64,000 nucleotides of DNA, from assembly GCF_028285715.1 (NCBI RefSeq), contig NZ_JANQOO010000035.1, positions 558,001 to 622,000 on the forward strand. Reading direction: 5' to 3'. Below the pieces are notes generated by a model. The model was given only the letters and a program-made list of their open reading frames with translations, was not told the origin of the DNA and did no database searches. The stretch is from Ulvibacterium sp. Its GTDB lineage: Bacteria; Bacteroidota; Bacteroidia; Flavobacteriales; Flavobacteriaceae. Positions 17,374 to 26,132 of this stretch are shown piece after piece; within the stretch, counting starts at the first letter, position 1; every line of letters starts with the position of its first letter. The position numbers and the translations under genes are program-made.

Positions 17374-18237
17374 TTATTCTTTAACATTGATTAAAACGGC
17401 TTCACAACTTTTTAAATCTGAATTGAGAACAATATTCTCAGAGTCCGCTCCATCCAGAATTTCTATAGAAACCGTATTGGGAGGGAATTTACCGAGGTTG
17501 TGGGCGTAAAGGAAGAGGTCGTTGGGTTTGGTAGGATCTAGTTGTACCTCAAAGGTCTTCTTTCGGTATTCCAAATAATATTCAGAGACCACCGCTTCCC
17601 CGTTTAGGTATATGGAAACGATGTCACCATCCTTCCGACCATGGTCCCATAGATTTATGCGTATCTCTTTACCTTTTACGGTTAATTCTTTTACATAGGT
17701 AAGCTTTCGACCATCAAAAATGTTGCGAACAACCGGTTTGGCCGGTTTTTCTATAGGTTTTGGCGCTGCCTGTTTCGTTGGCCTAGGGGCTTTTTTAATA
17801 GTGAAAAACGATGTGGCGTATTTGGCGATACTATATTTATCATCGGGGAAGAGTTCAATACCGATAACCCGATAATTGTCTCCAGCAGGCAAGCCTCTGT
17901 GAAGTACAATCCCTTCCGCATATTCCGAATTTTCGAAAATACCAAGTTCTTGTACTACCATATCATCCTTGGATAAATAGAACTTTATGGTTTTGTTCCG
18001 TTCAATGTTCCTCGTAGTCCATTTCAATGTCACCGTGTCCGCAGTATTCCAAATCGTTTGGCCATGGGGGTAGGTAATTTTGATGGCAGTTTTAGGCATT
18101 TTAAACAAATCCGCTTTATGGGAGGCTAGAAGATTATGGTTTGCCTGGGCACTTTGAATAAATGATAAGCTAATACCAAAAATTAGAAGACATGTGTTCC
18201 ATGTAATCCCAAAGTACTTAATATAGGAAGCTTTCAC
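17374..18237 (-). CDS. secreted protein with Kre9/Knh1-like Ig-fold domain
   Basis: The mature protein begins with a beta-sandwich domain of the Ser-Thr-rich/Kre9-Knh1 type (ITYPHGQTIWNTADTVTLKW, then KFYLSKDDMVVQELG), covering about 50-150 from the GTG start. A Pro/Lys linker (APRPTKQAAPKPIEKPAKP) leads to a second domain common in Bacteroidota envelope proteins (GDIVSIYLNGEAVV, PNDLFLYAHNLGKFPPNT). The GTG at 18237 puts the signal peptide (CLLIFGISLSFIQSAQA) near the N-terminus. An ATG at 18363 would add 42 residues with another hydrophobic stretch, so the start is uncertain. The function is unknown; likely a surface or periplasmic structural protein. Confidence 0.75.
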   Translation of the reverse strand: MKASYIKYFGITWNTCLLIFGISLSFIQSAQANHNLLASHKADLFKMPKTAIKITYPHGQTIWNTADTVTLKWTTRNIERNKTIKFYLSKDDMVVQELGIFENSEYAEGIVLHRGLPAGDNYRVIGIELFPDDKYSIAKYATSFFTIKKAPRPTKQAAPKPIEKPAKPVVRNIFDGRKLTYVKELTVKGKEIRINLWDHGRKDGDIVSIYLNGEAVVSEYYLEYRKKTFEVQLDPTKPNDLFLYAHNLGKFPPNTVSIEILDGADSENIVLNSDLKSCEAVLINVKE

Positions 18238-18420
18238 CTGCGGAATTTCTTGAAATGTTTTTTGATAAAGAATTAACGAAAAAAAGAATATTGTATTGTA
18301 AAAAGCTGGAATACAGAGAAGTTTTCTTACAAAAAAGTCATAGACTCGTTCTCTCAAGCACATGTAATTGGTGGTGATACTCTTAAATCATAATAAGTAC
18401 ACTATCGCCCTGTCCTCAAT

Positions 18421-19509
18421 TTACATCTTTACCAAACATTCCTTTGCGGCCGACTTGTAGACTGCCTCAACAACACGAATATCCCGCAATCCTTCTTCCC
18501 CGGGAACGATCAAGGCAGAATTGTTTTTGATGGCGAGGGCGTCATCATCCATTTGTTTGGCTTGTTGGTTTTCCAATGGAAAATTGATTGGCGTTCCGTT
18601 GGACATTGAACCTTTGTTGCCACCATAAGAGGAGTGTGGTTCCATTTTAACCCACCCCTTATCATAAGTGATATTTAGATAGTTCATACGGATACCAAAA
18701 CTGGTATGGCATGCGGCGCGGGCCCCGCTTGGAAATTCCAATTGGAACATGGCGGTTTCTTCTACTTCGTGGTATATTTCGGGCCTTGTGGTAAAGGTCT
18801 GGGCCAGAACGGAAATAGGCTCCTCTCCAGTAGCGAGTCGTGCTCCTTGAATGGCATAAACACCCATATCGCCCATGACACCGCCTCCTAAGGCTTTTTT
18901 CTGCTTCCAGTGATTTGAGCGCCCGTCGAAATAGGCTGCTGCAGAAGTTACCATTTTCACGGGGCCGAAAGGTTTTTCTTTCGCCACCTTCATATAAGCT
19001 TGAATGTTAGGATCATGTTGACACCGATAACCAATAGCCAGTTTCACCTTGTTATCGCTACACGCTTTGATCATCGCCTCGCAATCAGCTATGGAAGGGG
19101 CCATAGGTTTTTCGCACCATACCTGTTTGCCTGCATTTGCAGCCCGTATGGTATATTCCGCATGCATAGAAGGTGGCAGCACTACATAAACCACGTCTAT
19201 GTCCTCATTATTGGCAATAGTATCAAAGTTTTGGTAGGAATAGACGTTTTTATCCTCAATGCCATATTTTTCTTGCCATACGGGAATTTTTTCCGGACTT
19301 CCGGTAACGATACCCTTAAGCTCACAATGTTGGGTCAATTGCAATGCCGGGGCCAATACATCCGTACTGTAATAACCTAGGCCTACCAGGGCTATCCCTA
19401 ATTTTTTGTTTTGAAATCGTTTTGCGGATACCAATATATTGGGGGCCAAAACCGTCGCAGCGGCCAGCATACCTGTTTTTTGTAAAAACTCCCGTCGTTG
19501 TTTTTCCAT
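18421..19509 (-). CDS. Gfo/Idh/MocA family oxidoreductase with Tat-type signal
   Basis: An NAD(P)-dependent sugar or inositol dehydrogenase-like enzyme. The N-terminus carries a twin-arginine-like signal (RREFLQKTGMLAAATVLAP), pointing to export in folded form with its cofactor. The Rossmann motif GLGYYS is at 43-48, and the family signature E133-K134-P135 follows (VWCEKPMAP). The C-terminal part is the Gfo/Idh/MocA alpha/beta domain. At 362 aa it resembles glucose-fructose oxidoreductase-type members. The substrate cannot be assigned. The next gene upstream on the same strand also starts with a Tat-like signal, but a 458-bp gap separates them. Confidence 0.88.
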   Translation of the reverse strand: MEKQRREFLQKTGMLAAATVLAPNILVSAKRFQNKKLGIALVGLGYYSTDVLAPALQLTQHCELKGIVTGSPEKIPVWQEKYGIEDKNVYSYQNFDTIANNEDIDVVYVVLPPSMHAEYTIRAANAGKQVWCEKPMAPSIADCEAMIKACSDNKVKLAIGYRCQHDPNIQAYMKVAKEKPFGPVKMVTSAAAYFDGRSNHWKQKKALGGGVMGDMGVYAIQGARLATGEEPISVLAQTFTTRPEIYHEVEETAMFQLEFPSGARAACHTSFGIRMNYLNITYDKGWVKMEPHSSYGGNKGSMSNGTPINFPLENQQAKQMDDDALAIKNNSALIVPGEEGLRDIRVVEAVYKSAAKECLVKM

Positions 19510-19967
19510 GTCTTCTCGATTTGGATTAAAAAGTACGACAAGAATTTGAAAAAATCAATGGTGAATGGAACAGTATTCCAAAAATCAGAACTGAAAATAG
19601 GGAAGTGGGATCAACCTTCTTGATCGGACGGTCTTAATGACCTAATATGGTAAGGATGCAATCTGTTGAGGAATACCTTAACTAAGGTATCTTTATCAAA
19701 AGGACATAAAATGCCCAAATGATACAGAACGTACAAAAAGCGTAGACCAAGTAATTTGAAAGGGTTCTTTTGTCCATTGGATTTTCGGGTTTCCATAAAG
19801 AAACAATGAGAAAGAAGAAACGGGCCCAGAAGCTCTGTATAAAGTATGGAATTTTCGGTAAAAGGAAACAAAATCGATGAACGACCTAATTTTGTACTTG
19901 GTCTAAAAAAGCACTAATCGGATAAAGGGTAAGGAAATACCGTTGAAATACCGGTAATTAAAAGGTT
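19510..19967. other. intergenic of 458 bp, mostly unexplained
   Basis: No repeat of the 7-12 kb family is seen. The one feature is a possible 31-residue membrane peptide (listed separately). An 86-codon minus-strand ORF at 19611-19871 overlaps it in another frame and looks like chance. Confidence 0.35.
19682..19777 (-). CDS. possible 31-residue single-helix membrane peptide
   Basis: The ATG at 19777 encodes a short basic start (MDKRTLSNY) and one hydrophobic helix (LVYAFCTFCIIWAFYVLLI), ending KIP. This K/R-then-helix layout is that of small inner-membrane proteins. The same frame stays open and hydrophobic upstream without an ATG, so it may instead be the 3' remnant of a larger membrane gene. 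The evidence is composition only. Confidence 0.2.
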   Translation of the reverse strand: MDKRTLSNYLVYAFCTFCIIWAFYVLLIKIP

Positions 19968-21080
19968 TTATGCCATAACCTTTATAAGGGCCTTACCAAA
20001 AAACGCTGTTTCTTCCATAGTTCCAGTACTGATACGAGCCCATTTTAGGAAAGGAGGGAACGGCCTACCAATGAAAACATGCTCTTTTTGCATGGCGGAT
20101 ATCAAACTTTGAATAGGCCGTCCTGTCCTAAAAAAGATAAAATTGGTATGGGAGGGGATATAATGGAGCCCTAAACCCTGCAATGTATTGTAGATATGCC
20201 TTTTGGCCTCCTCGGTTTTAAGCAAGCTGAATTTATAAAATTCGTCATCCTTTAATGCTGCCTTGGCTGCCTCTATGGCCAAAATGTTGGTATTGGCCAT
20301 AACACTTGCCTTTAACCTAACGGCAATTTCCGGTTTGGCAATCAGGTAACCAACTCTAAGTCCGGCAAGGCCATAGACTTTGGAAAAAGTTTTGGAGACG
20401 ATTACATTTCTCCCTTTTTTGACCAAATCGATCATGGAGGGATATTCGGCTTCGGTTATAAAATCGTAATAGGCCTCATCTACAAATAGCGTGGTCTTCG
20501 TATCGAATGAAGTACAGAAATCTACAAGTTTGTTACGTTCCAATATGGTTCCTGTTGGATTATTGGGATTGCAGATAAAAATCAATTTGGTCTTTTGGTT
20601 TACCTTTTGGGCCATGCCCTCCAAATCGTGGAGCATTTCTTCGTTTACCGGGATACGGTGTATGCGGGCCCCGAAAGTCTCCGCATATTGCATCATGACA
20701 TGAAAAGTGGGATCTGCCGATATAATTTCTCCGTTGCCAATACCATAGGTAAGCCCGGCTGCCCGTAATCCTTCCGTGGAACCACCGGTGACAACGACAT
20801 GATCCCGGGTTACCCCTTCTTTTTTTGCAATACCGTCCACGAGACCAGACAATGCCCTAAAGGGATAACGACAAGCTTCGTCTAGGGAGGAAATAATGGT
20901 TTCCCGCACCTTACGGGAAGGACCATAAGGATTTTCGTTGGCATTAAGACGGATAGGACCGGCAGGGAGAAAAGGTCTTCCCGGAAAATCCGCTGCCCAG
21001 CTTTCCAATCCACTGAACAACGCAAAACCACCCGACAATCCAACAGTTTTCAACCAGTTTCTTCGGTCCAGTTGTCTCAT
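19968..21080 (-). CDS. Tat-signal PLP aminotransferase of the histidinol-phosphate aminotransferase type
   Basis: A fold-type I PLP enzyme, 370 aa. The catalytic core is complete: RLNANENPYGPS at 44-55, GGSTEGLR, ICNPNNPTGT (169-178), FVDEAYYDF with D201, and the PLP lysine K234 in SKTFSKVYGLAGLR. This resembles HisC and related aminotransferases. Unusually, the protein begins DRRNWLKTVGLSGGF, a twin-arginine-like signal, so it may work in the periplasm rather than in histidine synthesis. No his genes are nearby. The amino donor and substrate are unknown. The family is secure; the location is inferred. Confidence 0.85.
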   Translation of the reverse strand: MRQLDRRNWLKTVGLSGGFALFSGLESWAADFPGRPFLPAGPIRLNANENPYGPSRKVRETIISSLDEACRYPFRALSGLVDGIAKKEGVTRDHVVVTGGSTEGLRAAGLTYGIGNGEIISADPTFHVMMQYAETFGARIHRIPVNEEMLHDLEGMAQKVNQKTKLIFICNPNNPTGTILERNKLVDFCTSFDTKTTLFVDEAYYDFITEAEYPSMIDLVKKGRNVIVSKTFSKVYGLAGLRVGYLIAKPEIAVRLKASVMANTNILAIEAAKAALKDDEFYKFSLLKTEEAKRHIYNTLQGLGLHYIPSHTNFIFFRTGRPIQSLISAMQKEHVFIGRPFPPFLKWARISTGTMEETAFFGKALIKVMA

Positions 21081-21205
21081 AAGTATTTCTTATGAGAAAA
21101 AGATACAAATAATAAATGAAGATTTCAGAGCCTCAAGGATTAGGCCAACGACCGGTAAAGTTATCCAAAAAGAATCAGAAGGTAGGCGTAAGCTCGGCTA
21201 CCGAT

Positions 21206-21769
21206 TTATAGTTGAAACTCTTCATGGTTCCCGTCCTCGTTTTTCAGGGACTTAATGGGGAACACATCTTTAAGGATGTACGCCCCTACAATGGCAATAC
21301 CTCCGGCAAATAGTGGCATGGCATAGTCCCAGTGCAATATTTTCAACAGGCTACCGCATATAATGGCCAAGGTACCCAATACCATGGCGCAGTTCCATAA
21401 AATTTGGGATAAGCTATTTTTGGCTTTTCTGTCCTCATCCAGAAAATAAGCGGTTCCCTCCATAACGAACCAAGTAAGAAAGGAAACGGCTATGATTACT
21501 TGGAAGACGATGGTATATGGAAAATCCAATATCCTAAAGATACCGTTGGTAGTCCAAAAGACCACTAAGACAAGTTTAACGTAGTCAATGAACTTCTTTT
21601 CCATTTTTTTCCAAAAGCGTATGGTATATAAAATACCGATCGCTCCAAAAGCAAAAAGCATGATTTCCGATGCATAGGGCAATTGAAGTACTTGGGCCAA
21701 CATACCTAGAAGTAAGATGGCAATGGATACCCTTATGGGGGTTTTTAAAACTCTGTGGGATACTGACAT
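21206..21769 (-). CDS. multi-helix membrane protein of unknown function
   Basis: 187 aa with about six hydrophobic helices (VSIAILLLGMLAQVL, IMLFAFGAIGILYTI, YVKLVLVVFWTT, FQVIIAVSFLTWFVM, LWNCAMVLGTLAIICG, MPLFAGGIAIVGAYIL) and a charged C-terminal tail. The phrase GSLLKILHWDYAMPL faintly recalls the start of GldL-like membrane proteins of gliding bacteria, but the overall similarity is too weak to assign. It follows the putative nuclease gene by 16 bp and is probably co-transcribed with it. Confidence 0.7.
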   Translation of the reverse strand: MSVSHRVLKTPIRVSIAILLLGMLAQVLQLPYASEIMLFAFGAIGILYTIRFWKKMEKKFIDYVKLVLVVFWTTNGIFRILDFPYTIVFQVIIAVSFLTWFVMEGTAYFLDEDRKAKNSLSQILWNCAMVLGTLAIICGSLLKILHWDYAMPLFAGGIAIVGAYILKDVFPIKSLKNEDGNHEEFQL

Positions 21770-21785
21770 GAAATCTGTCTTTAGG

Positions 21786-22229
21786 TTATATAACTTTTAC
21801 ATTTGCTTTTAATCCCTCCATAATACCCATGATGTTGTTGACGGTCTCTTTCAAATAATGTCGCACCAGTACATGGGGTATACGGATAGTGGTAAAACCG
21901 TTCTTGAAGGAGTGCATGGTTTCCTCCAGGTCATTTATGGCCTGTTCATGGGTCATCATATGATATTCCGTATCTATTTCAATATTCAATTTTACTCGGG
22001 AAATGGCTATATCTATCGATTTTTTTCCATCCCACCACTCCAGCATAGCGGACACTCCGGCCTCCTTTAAACCATAGTACAATTGAATGGCTTCCAATGG
22101 CGTCCCCTTTTTCTTCATTAGATTTTCCATACGCGCCAAGTGCTGCGAACATAGTTCTACGCCCAGGGATTCCATGGAATTTCTATGCTCTAGATAGCCT
22201 AGTTCCTTATTACATTCCAAACATCTCAT
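21786..22229 (-). CDS. small zinc-ribbon protein with a PD-(D/E)XK-like endonuclease fold
   Basis: 147 aa, no named gene. The N-terminus has a zinc-binding pattern (C3-x2-C6 ... C27-x2-H30). The C-terminal half looks like the DUF559/Vsr-like restriction-endonuclease fold: D73 in SIDIAISRVK, E84-x-D86 in LNIEIDTEYH, then EQAINDLEETMHSF and a hydrophobic strand GFTTIRIPHVLV. The usual ExK becomes ExD, so activity is uncertain. It stands first in a two-gene unit with the membrane protein. It is not next to a methylase, which argues against a standard restriction system. The fold assignment is inferred from pattern only. Confidence 0.6.
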   Translation of the reverse strand: MRCLECNKELGYLEHRNSMESLGVELCSQHLARMENLMKKKGTPLEAIQLYYGLKEAGVSAMLEWWDGKKSIDIAISRVKLNIEIDTEYHMMTHEQAINDLEETMHSFKNGFTTIRIPHVLVRHYLKETVNNIMGIMEGLKANVKVI

Positions 22230-22440
22230 TTAAGTAGGTCGATTTTTTGCGCCGATAGCCATCGGAACAGGTTGATTTGTGATATTAATAACCGGGTAAT
22301 TATAAGAATAGTATATAACATCGATGTATGACACCGCATTTTTAGATGAACTGCAATTTTTTAGATGAACCGCATTAAAAATTGTTAAAACTGTTGTGAA
22401 ATTCTTTTCCTCAAGAGGATTAATTTCAAAGATTACCCCT

Positions 22441-22448
22441 TATATTTA
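22441..22448 (+). promoter_or_regulatory. candidate -7 box of the NRAMP-pxpABC operon
   Basis: TATATTTA is one base off the Bacteroidota -7 consensus TAnnTTTG and lies 23 bp before the ATG at 22472. No TTG was found at the usual distance upstream. Confidence 0.3.
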
Positions 22449-22471
22449 TAAAACTATGGTACTGCTGAGGT

Positions 22472-23665
22472 ATGCTTAAAAAAGTCGGTCCGGGAATTTT
22501 GATTGCGGCGGCCTTTATAGGACCAGGTACTATTACGGCATGTACCCTGGCCGGGGTGGAATTTGGTTATGTTCTGCTTTGGGCCATGGGTTTGTCCATT
22601 ACAGCCACAGTAGTGTTACAAGAAATGTCCGCCCGTTTGGGAGTTATAACCCAAAAGGGTATAGCCGAAGTGGTTCGTTCCGAGATAAGGTCTCCCTTTC
22701 TACGAAATTTGATTATTGGTATCGTATTAATGGCCATTGTTATAGGCAACGCAGCCTACGAAGGCGGTAATATCGGCGGAGGTGTTTTGGGGCTTGAGGC
22801 GATTTTTGGGCCCAAGGGTATGGACTACTATCCTTTTGGTATAGGAATCCTCGCGTTTATTTTGCTGTATCTGGGCAATTATAGGACCTTGGAAAAAGTA
22901 TTTGTTACCCTGGTCTTTGTTATGAGTTTATCCTTCCTGATCACAGCATTGATTACCAAACCGGATTTAAAAGCTGTATGGAAAGGAATCCTTATTCCTT
23001 CATTGCCCAGTGAAAGTGTCTTAACGGTAGTAGCCCTGGTGGGCACCACAGTGGTTCCCTATAATCTTTTTCTCCATGCTTCCTTGGTCCGTGAAAAATG
23101 GAAGACTCCGGACGACTTAAAATGGGCCCGTTGGGATACTTTTTTTTCTTTGATATTGGGAGGGCTTGTTTCAATGGCCATCATTATTACTGCCGCTGCT
23201 ATTCCTGGGAAGACCGTTTCCGGCGTGCTCGATTTGGCCAAAGGGCTGGAACCCCTATATGGCCATGCGGCACGATATTTCATGGGTATTGGATTATTTG
23301 CCGCGGGAGTAACTTCGGCCATAACTGCCCCTTTGGCGGCTGCTTACGTGGCAAATAGTTGTTTTGGCTGGAAAGCGGCATTGAAAGATTACAGGTTTCG
23401 ATCGGTTTGGATTATTATTTTGATCCTTGGGGTGTTAGTAATGTCATTAGGGCTAAAACCGATAGAAATTATCAAGTTCGCTCAGATAGCCAATGGTATT
23501 TTGTTGCCATTTACGGCTATTTTTTTAGTGTGGGCGGTAAATAGATCGGCCCTTATGGGAAGGTATAGGAACAAGACCTTGCAGAATGTTTTAGGGGTCG
23601 TTATCATCGCCCTCACGGTTTTTCTGGGGGTAAAGGGTATTTTAAAAGTTTTCAATTTGTTCTAA
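22472..23665 (+). CDS. NRAMP-family transporter with non-canonical metal site, in a 5-oxoproline operon
   Basis: 397 aa with about eleven transmembrane helices, of the NRAMP fold. Canonical Mn/Fe transporters hold the metal with DPGN in helix 1 and a Met/His pair (MPHN) in helix 6. Here helix 1 reads I16-G17-P18-G19-T20 (D and N lost) and helix 6 reads V195-P196-Y197-N198 (Met and His lost). The protein is therefore unlikely to move Mn2+ or Fe2+ in the usual way. The stop is immediately followed by the pxpA start. Bacillus subtilis has the same pairing (ycsG next to ycsF-kipI-kipA), so a role linked to 5-oxoproline or a counter-ion is plausible. Annotation as MntH would be misleading. Confidence 0.85.
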   Translation: MLKKVGPGILIAAAFIGPGTITACTLAGVEFGYVLLWAMGLSITATVVLQEMSARLGVITQKGIAEVVRSEIRSPFLRNLIIGIVLMAIVIGNAAYEGGNIGGGVLGLEAIFGPKGMDYYPFGIGILAFILLYLGNYRTLEKVFVTLVFVMSLSFLITALITKPDLKAVWKGILIPSLPSESVLTVVALVGTTVVPYNLFLHASLVREKWKTPDDLKWARWDTFFSLILGGLVSMAIIITAAAIPGKTVSGVLDLAKGLEPLYGHAARYFMGIGLFAAGVTSAITAPLAAAYVANSCFGWKAALKDYRFRSVWIIILILGVLVMSLGLKPIEIIKFAQIANGILLPFTAIFLVWAVNRSALMGRYRNKTLQNVLGVVIIALTVFLGVKGILKVFNLF

Positions 23666-24403
23666 ATGCATAAGATTGATGTCAATTGTGATGTTGGTGA
23701 AGGAATAGGAAACGAAGGGGAACTGTTCCCTTTTATTTCCTCCTGCAACATTGCTTGTGGAGGACATGCCGGAAATGCAGTGACCATGGGGGAAACTGTC
23801 CAATGGGCCAAGGCGTATGGGGTTAAGGTCGGGGCACATCCTTCCTATCCCGACAGGGAGAATTTTGGAAGAATTTCAATGGATATATCCGAAAATCTAC
23901 TCATTAAGACTATTCGGGAGCAAATAGAAAGTTTAACCACTATCCTGAAAGCGGAAAAATTGGATTTGCATCATATCAAATTGCACGGCGCACTCTATAA
24001 CGATGCAGCCCGGGATACCGATATTGCCCTTATGGTGTTAAAGGCATTGGAGATCTATAGGCCCAAGGTATCCATGTACGTGCCCTATGCCTCGGCCTTG
24101 GCCCGTGAAGCCAAAAACCAGAAGTTTTCCATAATGTACGAAGCTTTTGGGGATAGGGGATACCGAAAAGACCTGAGTCTGATTCCAAGAAATTTGCCCA
24201 ACGCCGTTATCGAGGATCCATTAGGGGTACTGCAGCAAGTGGTCTCCATTGTAAAAAATGAGGAGCTAAAATTTTCCAACGGAAATTCTATCCATATTTT
24301 AGCGGATACCATATGTATTCATGGCGATAACCCTTTAGCTTTACAAATTGTATCGTATCTTTCCCAAGAATTACCAAACCACAATATCCAACTTAAAAAG
24401 TGA
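23666..24403 (+). CDS. pxpA: 5-oxoprolinase subunit A (LamB/YcsF family)
   Basis: PxpA works with PxpB and PxpC to open the ring of 5-oxoproline (pyroglutamate) with ATP, giving glutamate. The polypeptide (245 aa, usual family size) starts with the signature DVNCDVGEGIGNEGELFPF and continues with SCNIACGGHAGN and VGAHPSYPDRENFGR, the conserved histidine and aspartate-rich motifs of the LamB/YcsF fold. The ATG follows the transporter stop with no gap. The stop overlaps the pxpB start. Cytoplasmic enzyme. Confidence 0.95.
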   Translation: MHKIDVNCDVGEGIGNEGELFPFISSCNIACGGHAGNAVTMGETVQWAKAYGVKVGAHPSYPDRENFGRISMDISENLLIKTIREQIESLTTILKAEKLDLHHIKLHGALYNDAARDTDIALMVLKALEIYRPKVSMYVPYASALAREAKNQKFSIMYEAFGDRGYRKDLSLIPRNLPNAVIEDPLGVLQQVVSIVKNEELKFSNGNSIHILADTICIHGDNPLALQIVSYLSQELPNHNIQLKK

Positions 24404-25137
24404 CCCACTACTCAATTTCCATACGACCTTTTGGTATACATGCCGTATTAATCGAATGGCCAAATGAAGTGAATGAGGCCATTTTGGAAAACATCCTGCA
24501 ATTTCAAAATCACCTTAAAACAAGCCATTTGGGGGAAGAGGAATGGGAAATGATCCCAGCATACAACTCACTCACGCTAATTTATAGAAAGGCACCGATC
24601 AACTTTGCGGAATTTGAAGAACAATTAAAAACATGGTATGCGCAATTGGAGGAAACGTCCTTACCGCAAAGGTTCATTTGGCGGCTACCGGTCTGTTATG
24701 ACCTGGAATTTGGCATAGACCTAAACAGTGTTTCGGAAAAATTGGAAAAAGACATAGCGGAAATCATTAAGCTGCATACGAGCTATACCTACACGGTATA
24801 CGGAATCGGGTTTTTACCTGGATTTATGTACTTGGGTGGTTTGCCTTCCTCATTGGAAGTGCCTAGACGAGCTGAACCTAGGCTTAAGGTAAAAAAGGGT
24901 TCGGTTGGTCTGGCAGGCAAACAAACGGGGATTTACCCGCAGGAATCCCCGGGGGGGTGGAACATCATCGGAAGCTGTTCGGTTTCGATGTTTGACCCTA
25001 AAAAGAAAGAGCCTTGTTTTGTTAGTGTTGGGGATAAGGTGCAGTTCTATTCAATTACAAAGGCCGAATACGATTTGTACAAGATAGAGGGGGAGGTAGG
25101 CATTTATAAACTGGAAAAAACCAAATGGGATGCTTAA
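24400..25137 (+). CDS. pxpB: 5-oxoprolinase subunit B (KipI family)
   Basis: The cyclophilin-like subunit B, homologous to B. subtilis KipI, 245 aa. It starts with GTG at 24400, overlapping the pxpA stop (GTGA). Conserved family segments include GIGFLPGFMYLGGLP with a following VPRRAEPR, and the motif GSVGLAGKQTGIYPQESPGG. PxpB and PxpC form the part that phosphorylates or activates 5-oxoproline. The gene overlaps pxpC by 8 bp, so the three subunits are made in close stoichiometry. Confidence 0.93.
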   Translation: MTHYSISIRPFGIHAVLIEWPNEVNEAILENILQFQNHLKTSHLGEEEWEMIPAYNSLTLIYRKAPINFAEFEEQLKTWYAQLEETSLPQRFIWRLPVCYDLEFGIDLNSVSEKLEKDIAEIIKLHTSYTYTVYGIGFLPGFMYLGGLPSSLEVPRRAEPRLKVKKGSVGLAGKQTGIYPQESPGGWNIIGSCSVSMFDPKKKEPCFVSVGDKVQFYSITKAEYDLYKIEGEVGIYKLEKTKWDA

Positions 25138-25969
25138 GGTATTAAAATCCGGTTTGTTTACCACAATTCAGGATGCAGGAAGATTCGGATACCTGAACAA
25201 AGGAGTGCCGGTTGCCGGTTTTATGGATACGGCTTCCGCCCATAAGGTTAACCAGCTCTTGGAAAATGCTGTCGACTCTGCCGTAATGGAAATTACTATG
25301 ACAGGTCCTACTTTGGAGTTTGATAGCCCTACCTTTATATGTATTGGAGGCGCTAAGCATTCCGTGACCCTGAACAACAATCCCATTGGGCACTTCCAAG
25401 TGCATAAGGTCTCACCCGGGGATATCGTATCCTACGGTAAATTGGAAAAGGGTTTTCGAAGTTATCTGGCCGTTAAAAATGGTTTTAAGACAGATAAAAT
25501 ACTTGGAAGCCGTTCCTTGTATGCCCCGGTAACACCTAAGAGTCATTTGGAAGATAGCGAGACCATCCCATATGATAGCTGTGAAGTATTTTTCCCAAAA
25601 ATTGTGGAATTAAAGGTGGATTCTGTTTTGGACAACAAAGTTTTGAACGTCTCAAAGGGCCCTGAATATGAACTGTTAGGGGACAAGCAGTTGGAAACCT
25701 TATTTTTTCAAGATTTCACCATCGCAAACGAAAACGATCGTATGGCCTACCAATTAGTGGAACATGTTGAAGGACATAAAGTAAGTATGTTGACCTCGGC
25801 AACCTTGCCGGGAACGGTGCAGCTAACACCATCTGGGAAGATTATGATATTAATGAAGGATGGCCAAACTACTGGGGGATACCCTAGAATTTTCCAACTT
25901 TCGGATAATGCCATCTCCATTTTGGCCCAAAAGAAATTTGGCGATACCATCTCATTTAAACTGACCTAA
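25130..25969 (+). CDS. pxpC: 5-oxoprolinase subunit C (KipA / biotin-dependent carboxyltransferase-like)
   Basis: 279 aa, homologous to KipA and to the allophanate-hydrolase/urea-amidolyase C-terminal region. The start (MLKVLKSGLFTTIQDAGR, then GYLNKGVPVAGFMD) and the end (LPGTVQLTPSGKIMILMKDG with QTTGGYPRI) are family signatures. It is the last gene of the transporter-pxpABC operon; a strong terminator follows 160 bp later. Together the genes allow growth on, or clean-up of, 5-oxoproline formed from glutamine and peptide N-termini. Confidence 0.93.
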   Translation: MLKVLKSGLFTTIQDAGRFGYLNKGVPVAGFMDTASAHKVNQLLENAVDSAVMEITMTGPTLEFDSPTFICIGGAKHSVTLNNNPIGHFQVHKVSPGDIVSYGKLEKGFRSYLAVKNGFKTDKILGSRSLYAPVTPKSHLEDSETIPYDSCEVFFPKIVELKVDSVLDNKVLNVSKGPEYELLGDKQLETLFFQDFTIANENDRMAYQLVEHVEGHKVSMLTSATLPGTVQLTPSGKIMILMKDGQTTGGYPRIFQLSDNAISILAQKKFGDTISFKLT

Positions 25970-26132
25970 GGGTTTTTGGCTTACTTCCCATTTAAAAAAA
26001 TAAAATTAAGAGGCACGTTTTGCCGCAATGGATTTTTTACGTAATATTGAAGTATGGATATTTTTCCTAGCCTAAATAATGTACTTGTAGTCGTCCGCTT
26101 AGGTGGATGATACGGATTTGCATTGTTTAATG

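Noticed and set aside
19611-19871. Minus-strand 86-codon ORF
   Set aside because: It overlaps a shorter hydrophobic ORF in another frame, and the residue pattern looks random. Neither is strongly supported.
19968-21080. Naming the aminotransferase hisC
   Set aside because: No his genes are nearby and the N-terminal signal suggests export, so a histidine role is not supported.
22472-23665. Naming the NRAMP protein MntH
   Set aside because: The metal-binding residues of helices 1 and 6 are missing and the context is 5-oxoproline metabolism.
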